Below, in pieces: positions 51,511 through 60,439 of a stretch of 64,000 nucleotides of DNA. Position numbers and translations under genes: made by a program. The DNA comes from a bacterium (lineage in GTDB: Bacteria > Armatimonadota > Abditibacteriia > Abditibacteriales > Abditibacteriaceae): assembly GCA_004172935.1 (NCBI GenBank), contig SDZD01000023.1:28436-92435 (forward strand), in the 5' to 3' direction. The number at the start of each line of letters is the position of its first letter. The stretch's first letter is position 1. The notes beneath the pieces were generated by a model. The model was not told where the DNA came from and searched no databases. It saw only the letters and a list, made by a program, of their open reading frames with translations.

Positions 51511-53718
51511 ATGCCTGAATCAAACACCATGCAAGCCACTGAATTCCAATACGTCTCGTACCTGTGGGACGACGCCAAAGCCGATAGCCTCGACGCTGTG
51601 GGCCGCCTCATCTACCGCTCCAATTTGCTCGGTCAGGACGGGCGCATCACCAATACCGGAGGCGGCAACACCTCGTCTAAACTCGAAGAAATCGACCCAC
51701 TGACGGGCGAAAAAGTGACCGTGATGTGGGTCAAGGGCAGCGGCGGCGACCTGCGCACCAGCAAGCGCGAGAACTTCTCTTCGCTGTATCAGGACAAGGT
51801 TATGGCGCTACAAAAGCTGTATGCGGGCAAAGAGAATCGCGGCCCTAAGACAGTTGCCGAAGATGAGATGGTCGCGCTTTATTCGCACACCACCTTCAAC
51901 CTCAACCCACGCGCTTCTTCCATCGACACACCACTGCACGCCTTCGTGCCCTTCGCGCATGTCGATCACACCCACCCGAACGCGGTAATCGCGCTGGCGG
52001 CCAGCGCCAGTGGCGAAGCGCTCACCAAAGAAATCTACGGCGACGATGTCATCTGGACGCCGTGGCAGCGCCCCGGCTTTGAGTTGGGCCTCATCCTGCA
52101 AGACATTCTCAAAGCGAATCCCAACGCCAAGGGTGTCATTCTGGGCGGACACGGCCTCATCAACTGGGCCAACGACGACAAAGAGTGCTACGAGCTATCG
52201 CTCGAACTCATCGAAAAAGCCGCGCGCTACATCGAAGCGAAAGACAAGGGCGCCGAGACCTTCGGTGGCCAGAAATTCGAGTCGCTGGGCGAAGACGAGC
52301 AGCGCGAAACGCTGTGCGCCCTGTTACCGTGGTTGCGCGGTCAGGTTTCGCAGCAAAAGCGTTTCGTGGGCACAGTGCAAAGCGACGAGAAGACGCTGCG
52401 TTTCGTGAACTCGAACGACGCCGCGCGTTTGGCGGAACTCGGCACCTCCTGCCCCGACCACTTCCTGCGCACCAAAATCAAACCGCTGTACGTCGAGTGG
52501 AACCCACAAAGCGAAGACCTGGCAGCACTCAAAGACAAACTGAGCGAAGGCTTGACGAAGTACCGCGCCGATTACGCGACCTACTACGAGAACTCGAAGC
52601 ACGACGATTCGCCCGCAATGCGCGACCCGAACCCGACCGTCATTCTCATCCCCGGACTGGGCATGATCGCGTGGGGCAAGGATAAATCCGAGTCGCGCGT
52701 TACCGCCGAGTTCTACGGCTGCGCCATCGAGGTTATGCGCGGCGCCGAAGCGCTGTCGTCGTATGTGGCTTTGCCTCAGCAAGAAGCGTTCGACATCGAA
52801 TACTGGCTGCTTGAAGAAGCGAAATTGAAGCGGATGCCACCCGAAAAATCGCTGGCCCGCCAAATCGTCGTCGTCATCGGCGCAGGTTCTGGTATCGGGC
52901 GCGAAGTCGCGCACCGCATAGCTCCCGAAGGCGCGCACATCGTATCGGTTGACTTGAACGCCGAAGCAGCGCAGAAAACCGCCGACGAACTGAGCGCCAA
53001 GCTTGGTCAGGGCATAGGCGTCGCGGGTACGGGCATCTCTGGTTGCGGCCCCGCCATTGGCATTGCGGCCAACATCACCGACCGCGCCTCCATCAAGAAA
53101 GCACTTGATGAAGCGGTATTGGCCTATGGAGGCATCGACGCCATCGCGGTGACTGCGGGTATCTTCGTTCCGCCCGACACCACCGGGCACATCCCCGACG
53201 ACCGTTGGGCGCTCACCTTCGCCATCAACGTGACGGGAAGCTACTTCGTCGCCGATGAAGCCTACCACCGCGTGTGGAAATCGCAGGGCATGAAAACCCG
53301 TCTGGTACTGACGACTTCGGCCAACGCCGTTGTCGCCAAGAAAGGCTCGCTGGCCTATGACACCTCGAAAGCCGCCGCCAACCATCTGGTGCGCGAACTG
53401 GCAGTCGAGCTTTCGCCCGTCGTGCGTGTTAACGGCGTGGCGCCCGCAACGGTGGTCAAAGGCAGCACCATGTTCCCACGCGACCGTGTGGTTTCGAGCC
53501 TCGCCAAATACGACATCGAATATTCGGACTCCGAGAGCGACGACGATTTGCGCGACAAACTGGCCCGCTTCTACGCCGAGCGCACGCTGACCAAAGCGCC
53601 CATCGAGCCGAGCGACCAAGCTGAAGCCTTCTATGTCTTGCTCACCGACCAACTGAGCAAAACCACCGGCCAAATCATCACGGTTGACGGTGGCTTACAC
53701 GAAGCCTTCTTGCGCTAA
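51511..53718 (+). CDS. rhaEW: Bifunctional rhamnulose-1-phosphate aldolase / L-lactaldehyde dehydrogenase
   Basis: 735 residues, a fusion. Residues ~20-430 are a class II aldolase/adducin domain (GGGNTSSKLE, HAFVPFAHVDHTHPNAV with the zinc His residues, LGGHGLINWAND). Residues ~450-735 are a short-chain dehydrogenase (QIVVVIGAGSGIGREVAHRI, then Ser and Tyr-x3-Lys in LTTSANAVVAKKGSLAYDTS and KAA). It cleaves L-rhamnulose 1-phosphate to dihydroxyacetone phosphate and L-lactaldehyde and oxidises the aldehyde to L-lactate, as described for the RhaEW type. Last gene of the operon, with a strong terminator. Confidence 0.93.
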   Translation: MPESNTMQATEFQYVSYLWDDAKADSLDAVGRLIYRSNLLGQDGRITNTGGGNTSSKLEEIDPLTGEKVTVMWVKGSGGDLRTSKRENFSSLYQDKVMALQKLYAGKENRGPKTVAEDEMVALYSHTTFNLNPRASSIDTPLHAFVPFAHVDHTHPNAVIALAASASGEALTKEIYGDDVIWTPWQRPGFELGLILQDILKANPNAKGVILGGHGLINWANDDKECYELSLELIEKAARYIEAKDKGAETFGGQKFESLGEDEQRETLCALLPWLRGQVSQQKRFVGTVQSDEKTLRFVNSNDAARLAELGTSCPDHFLRTKIKPLYVEWNPQSEDLAALKDKLSEGLTKYRADYATYYENSKHDDSPAMRDPNPTVILIPGLGMIAWGKDKSESRVTAEFYGCAIEVMRGAEALSSYVALPQQEAFDIEYWLLEEAKLKRMPPEKSLARQIVVVIGAGSGIGREVAHRIAPEGAHIVSVDLNAEAAQKTADELSAKLGQGIGVAGTGISGCGPAIGIAANITDRASIKKALDEAVLAYGGIDAIAVTAGIFVPPDTTGHIPDDRWALTFAINVTGSYFVADEAYHRVWKSQGMKTRLVLTTSANAVVAKKGSLAYDTSKAAANHLVRELAVELSPVVRVNGVAPATVVKGSTMFPRDRVVSSLAKYDIEYSDSESDDDLRDKLARFYAERTLTKAPIEPSDQAEAFYVLLTDQLSKTTGQIITVDGGLHEAFLR

Positions 53719-53727
53719 AACTACCCG

Positions 53728-53770
53728 AACGAAAACGGCCCTCAATGATTTTGAGGGCCGTTTTCGTTTG
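53728..53770 (+). terminator. Intrinsic terminator after rhaEW
   Basis: acgaaaacggccctcaa / ttgagggccgttttcgt stem followed by ttgttt. Confidence 0.9.
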
Positions 53771-53834
53771 TTTATTTACGCATCCATTCGGGATGTTCGC
53801 GCGGGCCGAAGCGCTTTGTAGCGTATGTTCTCAA

Positions 53835-54569
53835 CTAGCGCATTTCGTTTTTCAGGAGAGCTATGGTTTTGTTGTTGTGGCCCGCTGAATTGTATCGTGC
53901 GAGTTCGTGGATGGTGTTGGCAATGGCGGGACGGCGCTCTTTGACGGGGACAGGTAGCTTTAGCCACAGGCGAATCATGGCAGTACCGCTGTCTTTTTCC
54001 TCGCCGACATCATCGTAGAGGGCGGCTTCCAGAATGGCGGCTGTATCGCCCTTTCGCAGTTTGGCTCCGTGTTTGAGCAACAGAGCGACTTGTCGAGGAT
54101 TGCTCCAACAGGCACCGCAATGACCACAGCCGCCCATGTTGGCTTGAATGACCGATTCGGGGCCGAGGTTGGGGTTGGCTCCGGCGTCGAGCAACAGCTT
54201 CATTTCCTCGATCTGTGCGGGATAGAGAACTTCGGCGTAGTGGCCCACAGACGAGAGCAAGGTGCGGACTCGGCCCTCTTCGGTGGAAGTCGTGTTGACA
54301 TCGACTCCGGCTGTGATAAAGGCTTTGAGAAGCGCGGGGCTTTCGATGTCGAGGGCGCCAAAGACGAGGGGGATGCCGTCGTGGCCTTTGGCGTTGGGGT
54401 TGGCACCTAACTTCAGTAGTTGGATGGCACGGGGCTTGTTGTCGAGAGAGAGCGCCGATCCTAACTGCCTGGTTAGTTCGGCGCGTCGCCTGGCCTGATA
54501 GCGCGCTCCGGTACTTGCCAAAATAGCACTGAGTGCCACTAACCCCACGAAAAGAGTGCGGCCTTTCAT
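53835..54569 (-). CDS. Ankyrin-repeat protein with N-terminal signal/anchor
   Basis: 244 residues from ATG 54569 (frame open to 54629). An N-terminal hydrophobic segment (TLFVGLVALSAILASTGA) is followed by ankyrin-type repeats: RAIQLLKLGANPNAKGHDGI, LLKAFITAGVDVN, MKLLLDAGANPNLGPESV and VALLLKHGAKLRKGDTAAIL, with a Cys cluster GGCGHCGACW between repeats. A membrane-anchored or periplasmic protein-interaction module; partners unknown. Convergent with rhaEW and divergent from the next gene. Confidence 0.85.
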   Translation of the reverse strand: MKGRTLFVGLVALSAILASTGARYQARRRAELTRQLGSALSLDNKPRAIQLLKLGANPNAKGHDGIPLVFGALDIESPALLKAFITAGVDVNTTSTEEGRVRTLLSSVGHYAEVLYPAQIEEMKLLLDAGANPNLGPESVIQANMGGCGHCGACWSNPRQVALLLKHGAKLRKGDTAAILEAALYDDVGEEKDSGTAMIRLWLKLPVPVKERRPAIANTIHELARYNSAGHNNKTIALLKNEMR

Positions 54570-54636
54570 GATAGTCCAGTAAAGCACTCCCCCAGAGAAA
54601 TAGCGATGAGTCAAAAGCACATGGCACACTTATTTT

Positions 54637-55005
54637 GTGCCTTCCTCGAAATCTGCCGATCAATTGCTGCTGGAAGAGTTCATTGGGGCGGAGTTTGGGA
54701 TTCATCCGGTTTGGCCCGCCTTAGTGGCCCAAGTCTTCGACGGAGCGATGCCGTGGAGCATCACGTTTAGCGAAGAACTCCGGCAACTTTTATTTCAGGG
54801 CGATGCGCGAGAGTTAAACCTCGGATTTCCGTGCATGGAGATATTCGTCAACTACTCGAAGTTGGAAGTTGGAACACTCGCAGGGGTGGGCGAAGTGTTG
54901 AAAATCACACCACAGCCGGATGATAGAGATGGCATCGCGGTTTGGTTCGTCAAATCGCCCGATGGGCGGATTTCGCCAGCTTCCTTCTCCATCGCTCCGT
55001 TTTGA
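54637..55005 (+). CDS. Hypothetical protein, 122 aa (possibly 3'-truncated by frameshift)
   Basis: GTG 54637, no signal peptide. Mixed alpha/beta with LLLEEFIGAEFGIHPVWPAL, MPWSITFSEELRQLLFQGDA and IAVWFVKSPDGRISPASFSI. I recognise no family. After its stop other frames continue with plausible protein text (NEDYVCLEITELQG then VFWEINAVLDYQVE), ending TAA near 55120, as if a longer gene had picked up frameshifts. The segment includes a 17-bp palindrome. Confidence 0.55.
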   Translation: MPSSKSADQLLLEEFIGAEFGIHPVWPALVAQVFDGAMPWSITFSEELRQLLFQGDARELNLGFPCMEIFVNYSKLEVGTLAGVGEVLKITPQPDDRDGIAVWFVKSPDGRISPASFSIAPF

Positions 55006-55028
55006 TAATCAACGAAGATTATGTCTGT

Positions 55029-55069
55029 CTCGAAATCACCGAACTACAGGGGAGTTCGGTGATTTCGAG
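55029..55069. repeat. 17-bp perfect inverted repeat
   Basis: ctcgaaatcaccgaact (55029-55045) and agttcggtgatttcgag (55053-55069) with a 7-base loop and no T tail. Located just after the short hypothetical gene. Confidence 0.7.
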
Positions 55070-55284
55070 GGGGCGGTGTTCTGGGAAATCAACGCCGTGT
55101 TGGATTACCAAGTCGAATAACGGGCGGTTCGTTTTGGCGACTTCGCTTTTACAGTGGGGGCATTGAAGTTCAAAACTTGCGGATTAACCTATCAAGTGTG
55201 TTCGTTAATTATTTCGGAAAATACATCTATTTATTCCTATTACGTGTAACTAAATTCAGTTAGAATAGTCTCAATTCAGATAAT

Positions 55285-55953
55285 ATGTCCCTCCTCATAT
55301 GTCAGTCTGTCAATAGACAGTCGCGCCAAAAGGCGTTTTCTTTACTGGAGTTGTTGGTCGTCATCTCGATTATCGCGATGCTTTCCTCGACTTTGTTGCC
55401 CGTGTTTGAGCGCGTTCGCGGTGTTGCGAACAAGATTAGCTGCGCGGGAAATGTCCGCCAGATCAATATGGGCATCATGCAGTACGCGCAGGATTACGAC
55501 GATTATTTGCCGCCGTATAACAACGCCTACAACGTATGGTTGCCCGCTCGGCTTGCCCCTTACGTCAACAGCCAAAACATTTGGAAGTGCCCCAGCAGCA
55601 CATGGGAAATCGACACGTGGGACGGGACTCCCGCCGATTGGACTGTCAGCTACGGCATTAGCGCTCATCTGAGCGGCGAAGGTACGGCGGTGGCGCTGTC
55701 TTCCATCACCAAATCTGCCGAGACAGTGCTGCTTTGCGAAAACAACTTCGGCACATCGGGTTCAGCCGTGGTCGCTCCTTACGCACCCAATATGGGGCGC
55801 CCCTACCCTCGCCACAAAGATGCGCTGAACGTGGGGTTTGTGGATGGACACGTCAAATCGTTTGGCCTCGAATCGCTACAGAAAACCGCGTACAGCGAAG
55901 ACGGCAACAACCTGTATGGCTTTGATACCAGCGTGCTTTGGAATAGGTTTTAA
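55285..55953 (+). CDS. DUF1559-type pseudopilin-like protein (copy 8, divergent)
   Basis: 222 residues, the shortest and most diverged member. Ala at -1 and Ser/Leu changes in the motif (KAFSLLELLVVISIIAMLSS), then FERVRGVANKISCAGNVRQI replacing [16 protein letters not shown]. The family landmark remains ([20 protein letters not shown]). QYAQDYDDYLPPYNNA matches the usual QDYDE region. The tail lacks the shared NMWTIEDD element. It probably represents an older paralogue with a different partner or location. Confidence 0.85.
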   Translation: MSLLICQSVNRQSRQKAFSLLELLVVISIIAMLSSTLLPVFERVRGVANKISCAGNVRQINMGIMQYAQDYDDYLPPYNNAYNVWLPARLAPYVNSQNIWKCPSSTWEIDTWDGTPADWTVSYGISAHLSGEGTAVALSSITKSAETVLLCENNFGTSGSAVVAPYAPNMGRPYPRHKDALNVGFVDGHVKSFGLESLQKTAYSEDGNNLYGFDTSVLWNRF

Positions 55954-55962
55954 ATAACAATG

Positions 55963-55992
55963 CCGCCCCTTTTCACTAAGGGGCGGCCTTGT
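55963..55992. terminator. Bidirectional intrinsic terminator
   Basis: gccgcccctt / aaggggcggc stem (55963-55990) with flanking AT, between convergent genes. Confidence 0.7.
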
Positions 55993-55995
55993 TAT

Positions 55996-57717
55996 TTAGG
56001 CGGCGTGGAGGCGGCTGTAGATGCCGCCGCTTTGCAGCAATTCGTGGTGGTCGCCTTGCTCGGCGATGCCGTTTTCCGTCACGACGATGATGCGGTTGGC
56101 GTTTTTCACGGTTGCCAGACGGTGGGCGATGACGAGGGTGGTGCGGCCTTTGGAGAGTTCGACGAGCGACTTCTGGATGATGCGCTCGGTCTGGGTGTCG
56201 AGCGCGGAGGTGGCCTCGTCGAGAATCAGGATTGGCGGGTTTTTGAGGAACATACGAGCGATAGCAAGGCGCTGCTTTTGGCCACCTGACAGCTTGACAC
56301 CGCGTTCGCCGATGACTGTGTTGAGACCTTCGGCCTGAGCTTCGATGAACTCTTTGAGATGGGCGCGACGGGCGGCTTCCCAGATTTGCTCTTCGCTGGC
56401 GTCGAGGTCGCCATAAGCGATGTTTTCGCGCAGTGTGCCCGCGAAGAGGAAGACATCTTGCTGCACGATGCCGATGTTGCGGCGCAGCGAGGCGAGCGTC
56501 ATTTTGCGAATGTCGATGCCGTCGATGGTGATGCTACCGCCATCGAGTTCGTAGAAGCGCGGCAACAACGAACAGAGCGTGGTTTTGCCAGCGCCGCTGG
56601 GACCGACGAAGGCGACGGTTTCGCCCGCGTTGACTTCCAGGTCAATGTCGCTCAAAACGGGCGGCTGATTGGTGTAGCCGAAGGTGACGGCATCGAAGCG
56701 GATGTCGCCATGCAGGTGGCCCACATCGACGGCGTCGGGAGCATCGGCGATGTCTGGGTCGATGTCGAGCAGTTCGGTGTAGCGCTGGAAGCCCGCGAAG
56801 CCTTTCGGGTAGGTTTCCATGACCTGGCTGATTTGTTCGACGGGGCGGAAGAAGACGTTGACCAGCAACAGGAAGCCCATGAAGCCGCCAACGCTGAGGT
56901 CGTTGTGCAGCACATAGTAGGCGCCCGCGACCATGACCAGAATTTGCACGAGGCGCGTGGTCATATAGGAGAGCGAACGGCCCTTGGCCATCAGGCCGTA
57001 GGCTTCGATTTTAAGGGCGCGGTACTTCTCGTTCTCGTCGGCGAACAGCTTGCGCTCGTGGTCTTCGTTGGCGAAGGCTTGCACGACACGGATGCCACCG
57101 ACGTTTTCTTCGATGCGGGCGTTGAAGCCACCGACACGCTGGAATAGTTGGCGCCAGTTGCGCGCCATAGCGGCGCCGTAGCGGCTCGAAATCCACGCCA
57201 TTGGGGGCACGACCAAACCGGTGATGAGGGCCAGTTGGAAATGCAGCGAGAACATCAGCACTAGAGCGCCGATGAAGGTCATAACCGCGATGAAGGCGTC
57301 TTCGGGGCCGTGGTGGGCGACTTCGCCGACATCTTCGAGGTCTTTGGTGACGCGCGCAACGAGGTGGCCTGTTTTGTTGTTGTCGTAGAAGTTGAACGAC
57401 AGCTTTTGCAGATGGTCGAAGGCTTTGCGACGCATCTCGGTTTCGATGGAGATGCCAAGCACGTGGCCCCAGTAGTTGACGGTGTACTGCAAACCGGTGT
57501 TGACGAGGTAGACCATCAATAGTCCGGCAGTGGCTCCGAGAATGAGGCCCCAGTTCTGGCTGGGCAACAGCTTATCGACGAAACTTTTGACGGCGAGTGG
57601 AAAGCCCAACTCTAGCAATCCCGATAGGATGGCGCACGAAAAATCGAGAACGAAAAGGCGGCGGTGTGGGCGGTAGTAAGCAAAAAAACGCTGGAGCGTC
57701 GGGTTCACCTTGGACAT
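55996..57717 (-). CDS. ABC exporter, permease-ATPase fusion (MsbA/LmrA-like)
   Basis: 573 residues. About six membrane helices (residues ~20-310, including LFVLDFSCAILSGLLELGFP) are fused to an ATPase with Walker A GPSGAGKTT, LSGGQKQRLAIARMFLKNPP, Walker B ILILDEATSALDTQTERI and the H-loop TLVIAHRLATVKNAN. A homodimeric exporter of lipids, drugs or peptides. It starts at ATG 57717. No peptide, bacteriocin or lipid-A gene is adjacent, so the substrate is open. Confidence 0.93.
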   Translation of the reverse strand: MSKVNPTLQRFFAYYRPHRRLFVLDFSCAILSGLLELGFPLAVKSFVDKLLPSQNWGLILGATAGLLMVYLVNTGLQYTVNYWGHVLGISIETEMRRKAFDHLQKLSFNFYDNNKTGHLVARVTKDLEDVGEVAHHGPEDAFIAVMTFIGALVLMFSLHFQLALITGLVVPPMAWISSRYGAAMARNWRQLFQRVGGFNARIEENVGGIRVVQAFANEDHERKLFADENEKYRALKIEAYGLMAKGRSLSYMTTRLVQILVMVAGAYYVLHNDLSVGGFMGFLLLVNVFFRPVEQISQVMETYPKGFAGFQRYTELLDIDPDIADAPDAVDVGHLHGDIRFDAVTFGYTNQPPVLSDIDLEVNAGETVAFVGPSGAGKTTLCSLLPRFYELDGGSITIDGIDIRKMTLASLRRNIGIVQQDVFLFAGTLRENIAYGDLDASEEQIWEAARRAHLKEFIEAQAEGLNTVIGERGVKLSGGQKQRLAIARMFLKNPPILILDEATSALDTQTERIIQKSLVELSKGRTTLVIAHRLATVKNANRIIVVTENGIAEQGDHHELLQSGGIYSRLHAA

Positions 57718-57861
57718 AAAACGACCCCGACGAAACGCGCCGCAACTTGCCTCACGGAAAGAGCGCCGAATATCGCCGGACTAATCAGTCTAAAGCGCCC
57801 GCTCACTCTTCCCCCGGCTTATCCTCTCATTTCTGAGTAATGATGTCGGTATTACTTGAGA

Positions 57862-59007
57862 TTAAAAGGGGGGAGTCCAGAGTTGGATGCTTTTACCCGA
57901 AGACACGGCCAAAATACCCTGCGTTGAGATAGCAGCAGCTCTGGGAGGAAGCGAATTGGGAGAAATGGGGGTAAGTACGCTCCGTGAAATCTCCATCAAC
58001 GGCTTAGCATTTCTGGTGAAATATGTTCGGGCGCTTTCCCGGAACGGTACTGTGCCGGGTCGTTTTTCCACCGGAACTTTAACATAAGAGTAGGTCGTGA
58101 ATGTGTTTCCGCTGGGAGAAAACAGGTGAACCATGCCTTTTATCCACGGCAACATCAAAGGCGTGCGAATCTTTTTCCCGGTTGTCGTGTCGCATAGCCA
58201 AACCGCGATGCGTAGCGAGTCGTCTTCACCTTGCTTGAAGAGCAATGAACAGGTGTCTCCCTGCGGTGATAAAACAGAGGCGGAGACGCCGTAATCCTGC
58301 ATGATTTCGGTGGTGGGCAACCCTTTAGCTATGCTCCAGTGCTTGATTTCGGTGTTCTGTGGGCCGAACTGGGGGCGGATGCCGAGTGAGACAAGTTCGT
58401 CATCGGTTTTTCCGAAAGCTAACTGATGGACTGGGAACAGATGTAAGTCGAGGGTTTCAGTCCTTTTGCCCGTTTTGGTGTCGAACAGCCAGATAAGGGT
58501 GTCGTCGCCACCAGAGGCAATGCTATCACAGCTGGGCGACCATGCCAACGCGGTTGTTCCCTCTGGATGGTCGTCCAAAAAGAAGCGCAGTTGATCGTTT
58601 TGAGTATTCCAGAGCGGAAGCCCTACGCCATAGACTCGCGCCACAAGCGACTTTCCATCGGGCGCCCACCATAAGGCAGAGACAATTCCTGCATTGGGGG
58701 TTTCTGGACCGGCATCGCGCTTTTCGGAAGTTGGACGGAGTTTATTTGGGAGCGTCGAGTAGGTTTTTTGTATTTGCCCACTCGTCGAAAAAAATGTGAT
58801 AGAGTCTCTTGTTCCAACCGCCAGAGTCTCGCCATTGGGTGACCACGCCAGCGAATGGATGTAGGAGGGGGCACTGAAGTTGACTGACTCAAGCATGAGG
58901 GGAGAGTCGTTTTTAGGAGCAGAATCAACTGTGGAAGGAGTGCTGAGGGCTGTTCCGATGTAGAAAGCCGCCAATAGAATGGGCAAGTTGAAGGGGGACT
59001 TTGACAT
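57862..59007 (-). CDS. Secreted WD40-like beta-propeller protein
   Basis: 381 residues from ATG 59007 (frame open to TTG 59046). A signal peptide (KSPFNLPILLAAFYIGTALS) precedes WD40-type blades: YIHSLAWSPNGETLAVGTRD, IVSALWWAPDGKSLVARVYG, TALAWSPSCDSIASGGDDTL and VSASVLSPQGDTCSLLFKQG. It is exported and probably a binding or scaffold protein; no enzyme motif. A repeat-rich 550-bp stretch lies upstream. Confidence 0.85.
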   Translation of the reverse strand: MSKSPFNLPILLAAFYIGTALSTPSTVDSAPKNDSPLMLESVNFSAPSYIHSLAWSPNGETLAVGTRDSITFFSTSGQIQKTYSTLPNKLRPTSEKRDAGPETPNAGIVSALWWAPDGKSLVARVYGVGLPLWNTQNDQLRFFLDDHPEGTTALAWSPSCDSIASGGDDTLIWLFDTKTGKRTETLDLHLFPVHQLAFGKTDDELVSLGIRPQFGPQNTEIKHWSIAKGLPTTEIMQDYGVSASVLSPQGDTCSLLFKQGEDDSLRIAVWLCDTTTGKKIRTPLMLPWIKGMVHLFSPSGNTFTTYSYVKVPVEKRPGTVPFRESARTYFTRNAKPLMEISRSVLTPISPNSLPPRAAAISTQGILAVSSGKSIQLWTPPF

Positions 59008-59086
59008 ATCTGTAAAAGTAAGGAGATTTTCTGTCGGGGTATTCAAGTTGTCAATATGTGGGCGCCATCGGGCGGCTTATTGAGAA

Positions 59087-59221
59087 TTGAATTGTGTCTA
59101 AAATCAATTATCTTGAGGGATTAATCAATTCTTTAGGAGGTGGAATCAATTTAAAAGATTGATTAATGGGGGACTTTGAGCGTGAAAGATTGATTAATCA
59201 ATCTCCTCCAGTGGAAACGCC
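59087..59221. repeat. Diverged copy of the ATTGATTAA-rich element, flanked by an 11-bp direct repeat
   Basis: The interval contains aatcaattatcttgaggga, gattaatcaattctttagga, agattgattaatggggg and gaaagattgattaatcaatc; read on the minus strand it aligns with the 17102 element. The 11-mer CTTATTGAGAA occurs at 59076-59086 and again at 59222-59232, directly flanking it, as a target-site duplication would. Confidence 0.55.
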
Positions 59222-59566
59222 CTTATTGAGAAAATGGGCTGCTTTTCGCAGGGCAAGCCAATTTCATTGGAATCAGTATAGCCGATCCACAGAATTAAGC
59301 GGGAGTTGAGGGCTACTCACTGGATTCGCATATTTTCGCGGACGAGTGCGGGAGTCTCTCGCGGACATGGCCCGCCATGTGCCTACGGAGTTATTGCGTA
59401 ATAAGGGGTATAGCGGCCAAAATCGCATTTTTGCCAGCAAGAAGTCATCTTGGGCGATTCAAGCGTGTTCTCAGAGCCGCGAAGACCCTGTAGAGCAAAA
59501 ATATAACCTCTAGTTTCACTCGGTTCTTACTACGCAATAGCTCATACAGGGTTCATTGAACTGGCT
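59222..59566. other. Intergenic, no gene recognised
   Basis: About 345 bases between the repeat and the SseB-like gene end. It contains a short inverted repeat (acatggc/gccatgt near 59365-59382) and otherwise mixed DNA without a supported ORF. It may include remnants of decayed sequence. Confidence 0.4.
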
Positions 59567-60367
59567 TTACAGGATTTGGTCGGTGGTGCGGAAGGCAGCG
59601 TCTCGTTCGGGGTTGGTGCCGTCGAGGGGGAAGACGTGGAGGGGAGTTGGGAGGGGCCAGCGGCCTACCCAATCTTGGGCCAGTTGGTCGGGGAGCACTT
59701 CGAAGGCTCGCGCGGGAGCGGTTACGCCTATGCAGAAGCGCATTTCGTCGGGTGGGAGGAAGAGGGCGGCCCACCAGGCTTCGGTGGCACCGAATTGGTT
59801 GAGGGTGACGCGGAAGGTATCGAGGGCGTCCATACCGGGCATTCCGGCCACGCTGCGGCCAATGGCGGCGCCGGGGCGCAGTGCTTCGTGGGTGATATGG
59901 CCCATGACGAAGCCGTGGGCGATGGTGCGGAAGACCATCGGGTGGAGGGCGAACAGAATATCGGCGTTGGGGTTGAGGATGATTTTCCGTAGTTCGTCGA
60001 ACTCGGCCATCTGACAGAGGCTTTTGCCCGTCTGGTAGGAAGTGACGGGTTGCTTATTGATGGGGTAGTCGCGGAAGAATTGGCGCATACGGTCGGCGTC
60101 GGTGAAGGCGCAGAGCACATCGTTCTCCTCGAACGTCATATAGCGCAGAACAGTGCCGTTTTCGGTTTGGGTGGGTGGCTCGTGCAGTGGCAGCAGAAAA
60201 GTGGTGTCGCGGATGAGGCGTTGCATCGGGCGCAAATCCTGACCGAGGGTATCGTCGCGCACGCGGACGATTTCGCTGAGAATATCGCCGGGTTCGTCCT
60301 GAACATTATCGTGAGACGGGTTAGTTACAGGGGATTGTTGCTTTTTAAAAGGTTTCCAGCCGAACAT
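59567..60367 (-). CDS. SseB-like protein
   Basis: 266 residues, near the size of E. coli SseB (258 aa). The N-terminal SseB domain is recognisable: TTFLLPLHEPPTQTENGTVL and MTFEENDVLCAFTDADRMRQ with FFRDYP. The C-terminal half (EAWWAALFLPPDEMRFCIGV, then LPTPLHVFPLDGTNPERDAA) matches the second SseB domain. Soluble and cytoplasmic; the function (rhodanese-independent, linked to serine sensitivity in E. coli) remains obscure. It is divergent from the large secreted protein gene. Confidence 0.85.
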   Translation of the reverse strand: MFGWKPFKKQQSPVTNPSHDNVQDEPGDILSEIVRVRDDTLGQDLRPMQRLIRDTTFLLPLHEPPTQTENGTVLRYMTFEENDVLCAFTDADRMRQFFRDYPINKQPVTSYQTGKSLCQMAEFDELRKIILNPNADILFALHPMVFRTIAHGFVMGHITHEALRPGAAIGRSVAGMPGMDALDTFRVTLNQFGATEAWWAALFLPPDEMRFCIGVTAPARAFEVLPDQLAQDWVGRWPLPTPLHVFPLDGTNPERDAAFRTTDQIL

Positions 60368-60439
60368 TAGCTTTTATGAGGCGCAAATATTATGCGCGCC
60401 AGCGTACATACTCAGGTGAGCTTAATTCATCGTAGCCCG

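Noticed and set aside
52324..53673. 449-codon open frame on the minus strand opposite the aldolase/dehydrogenase gene
   Set aside because: It is antisense to a well-supported gene; the GC-rich codon pattern of the real gene explains the absence of stops. No protein family is recognisable in it.
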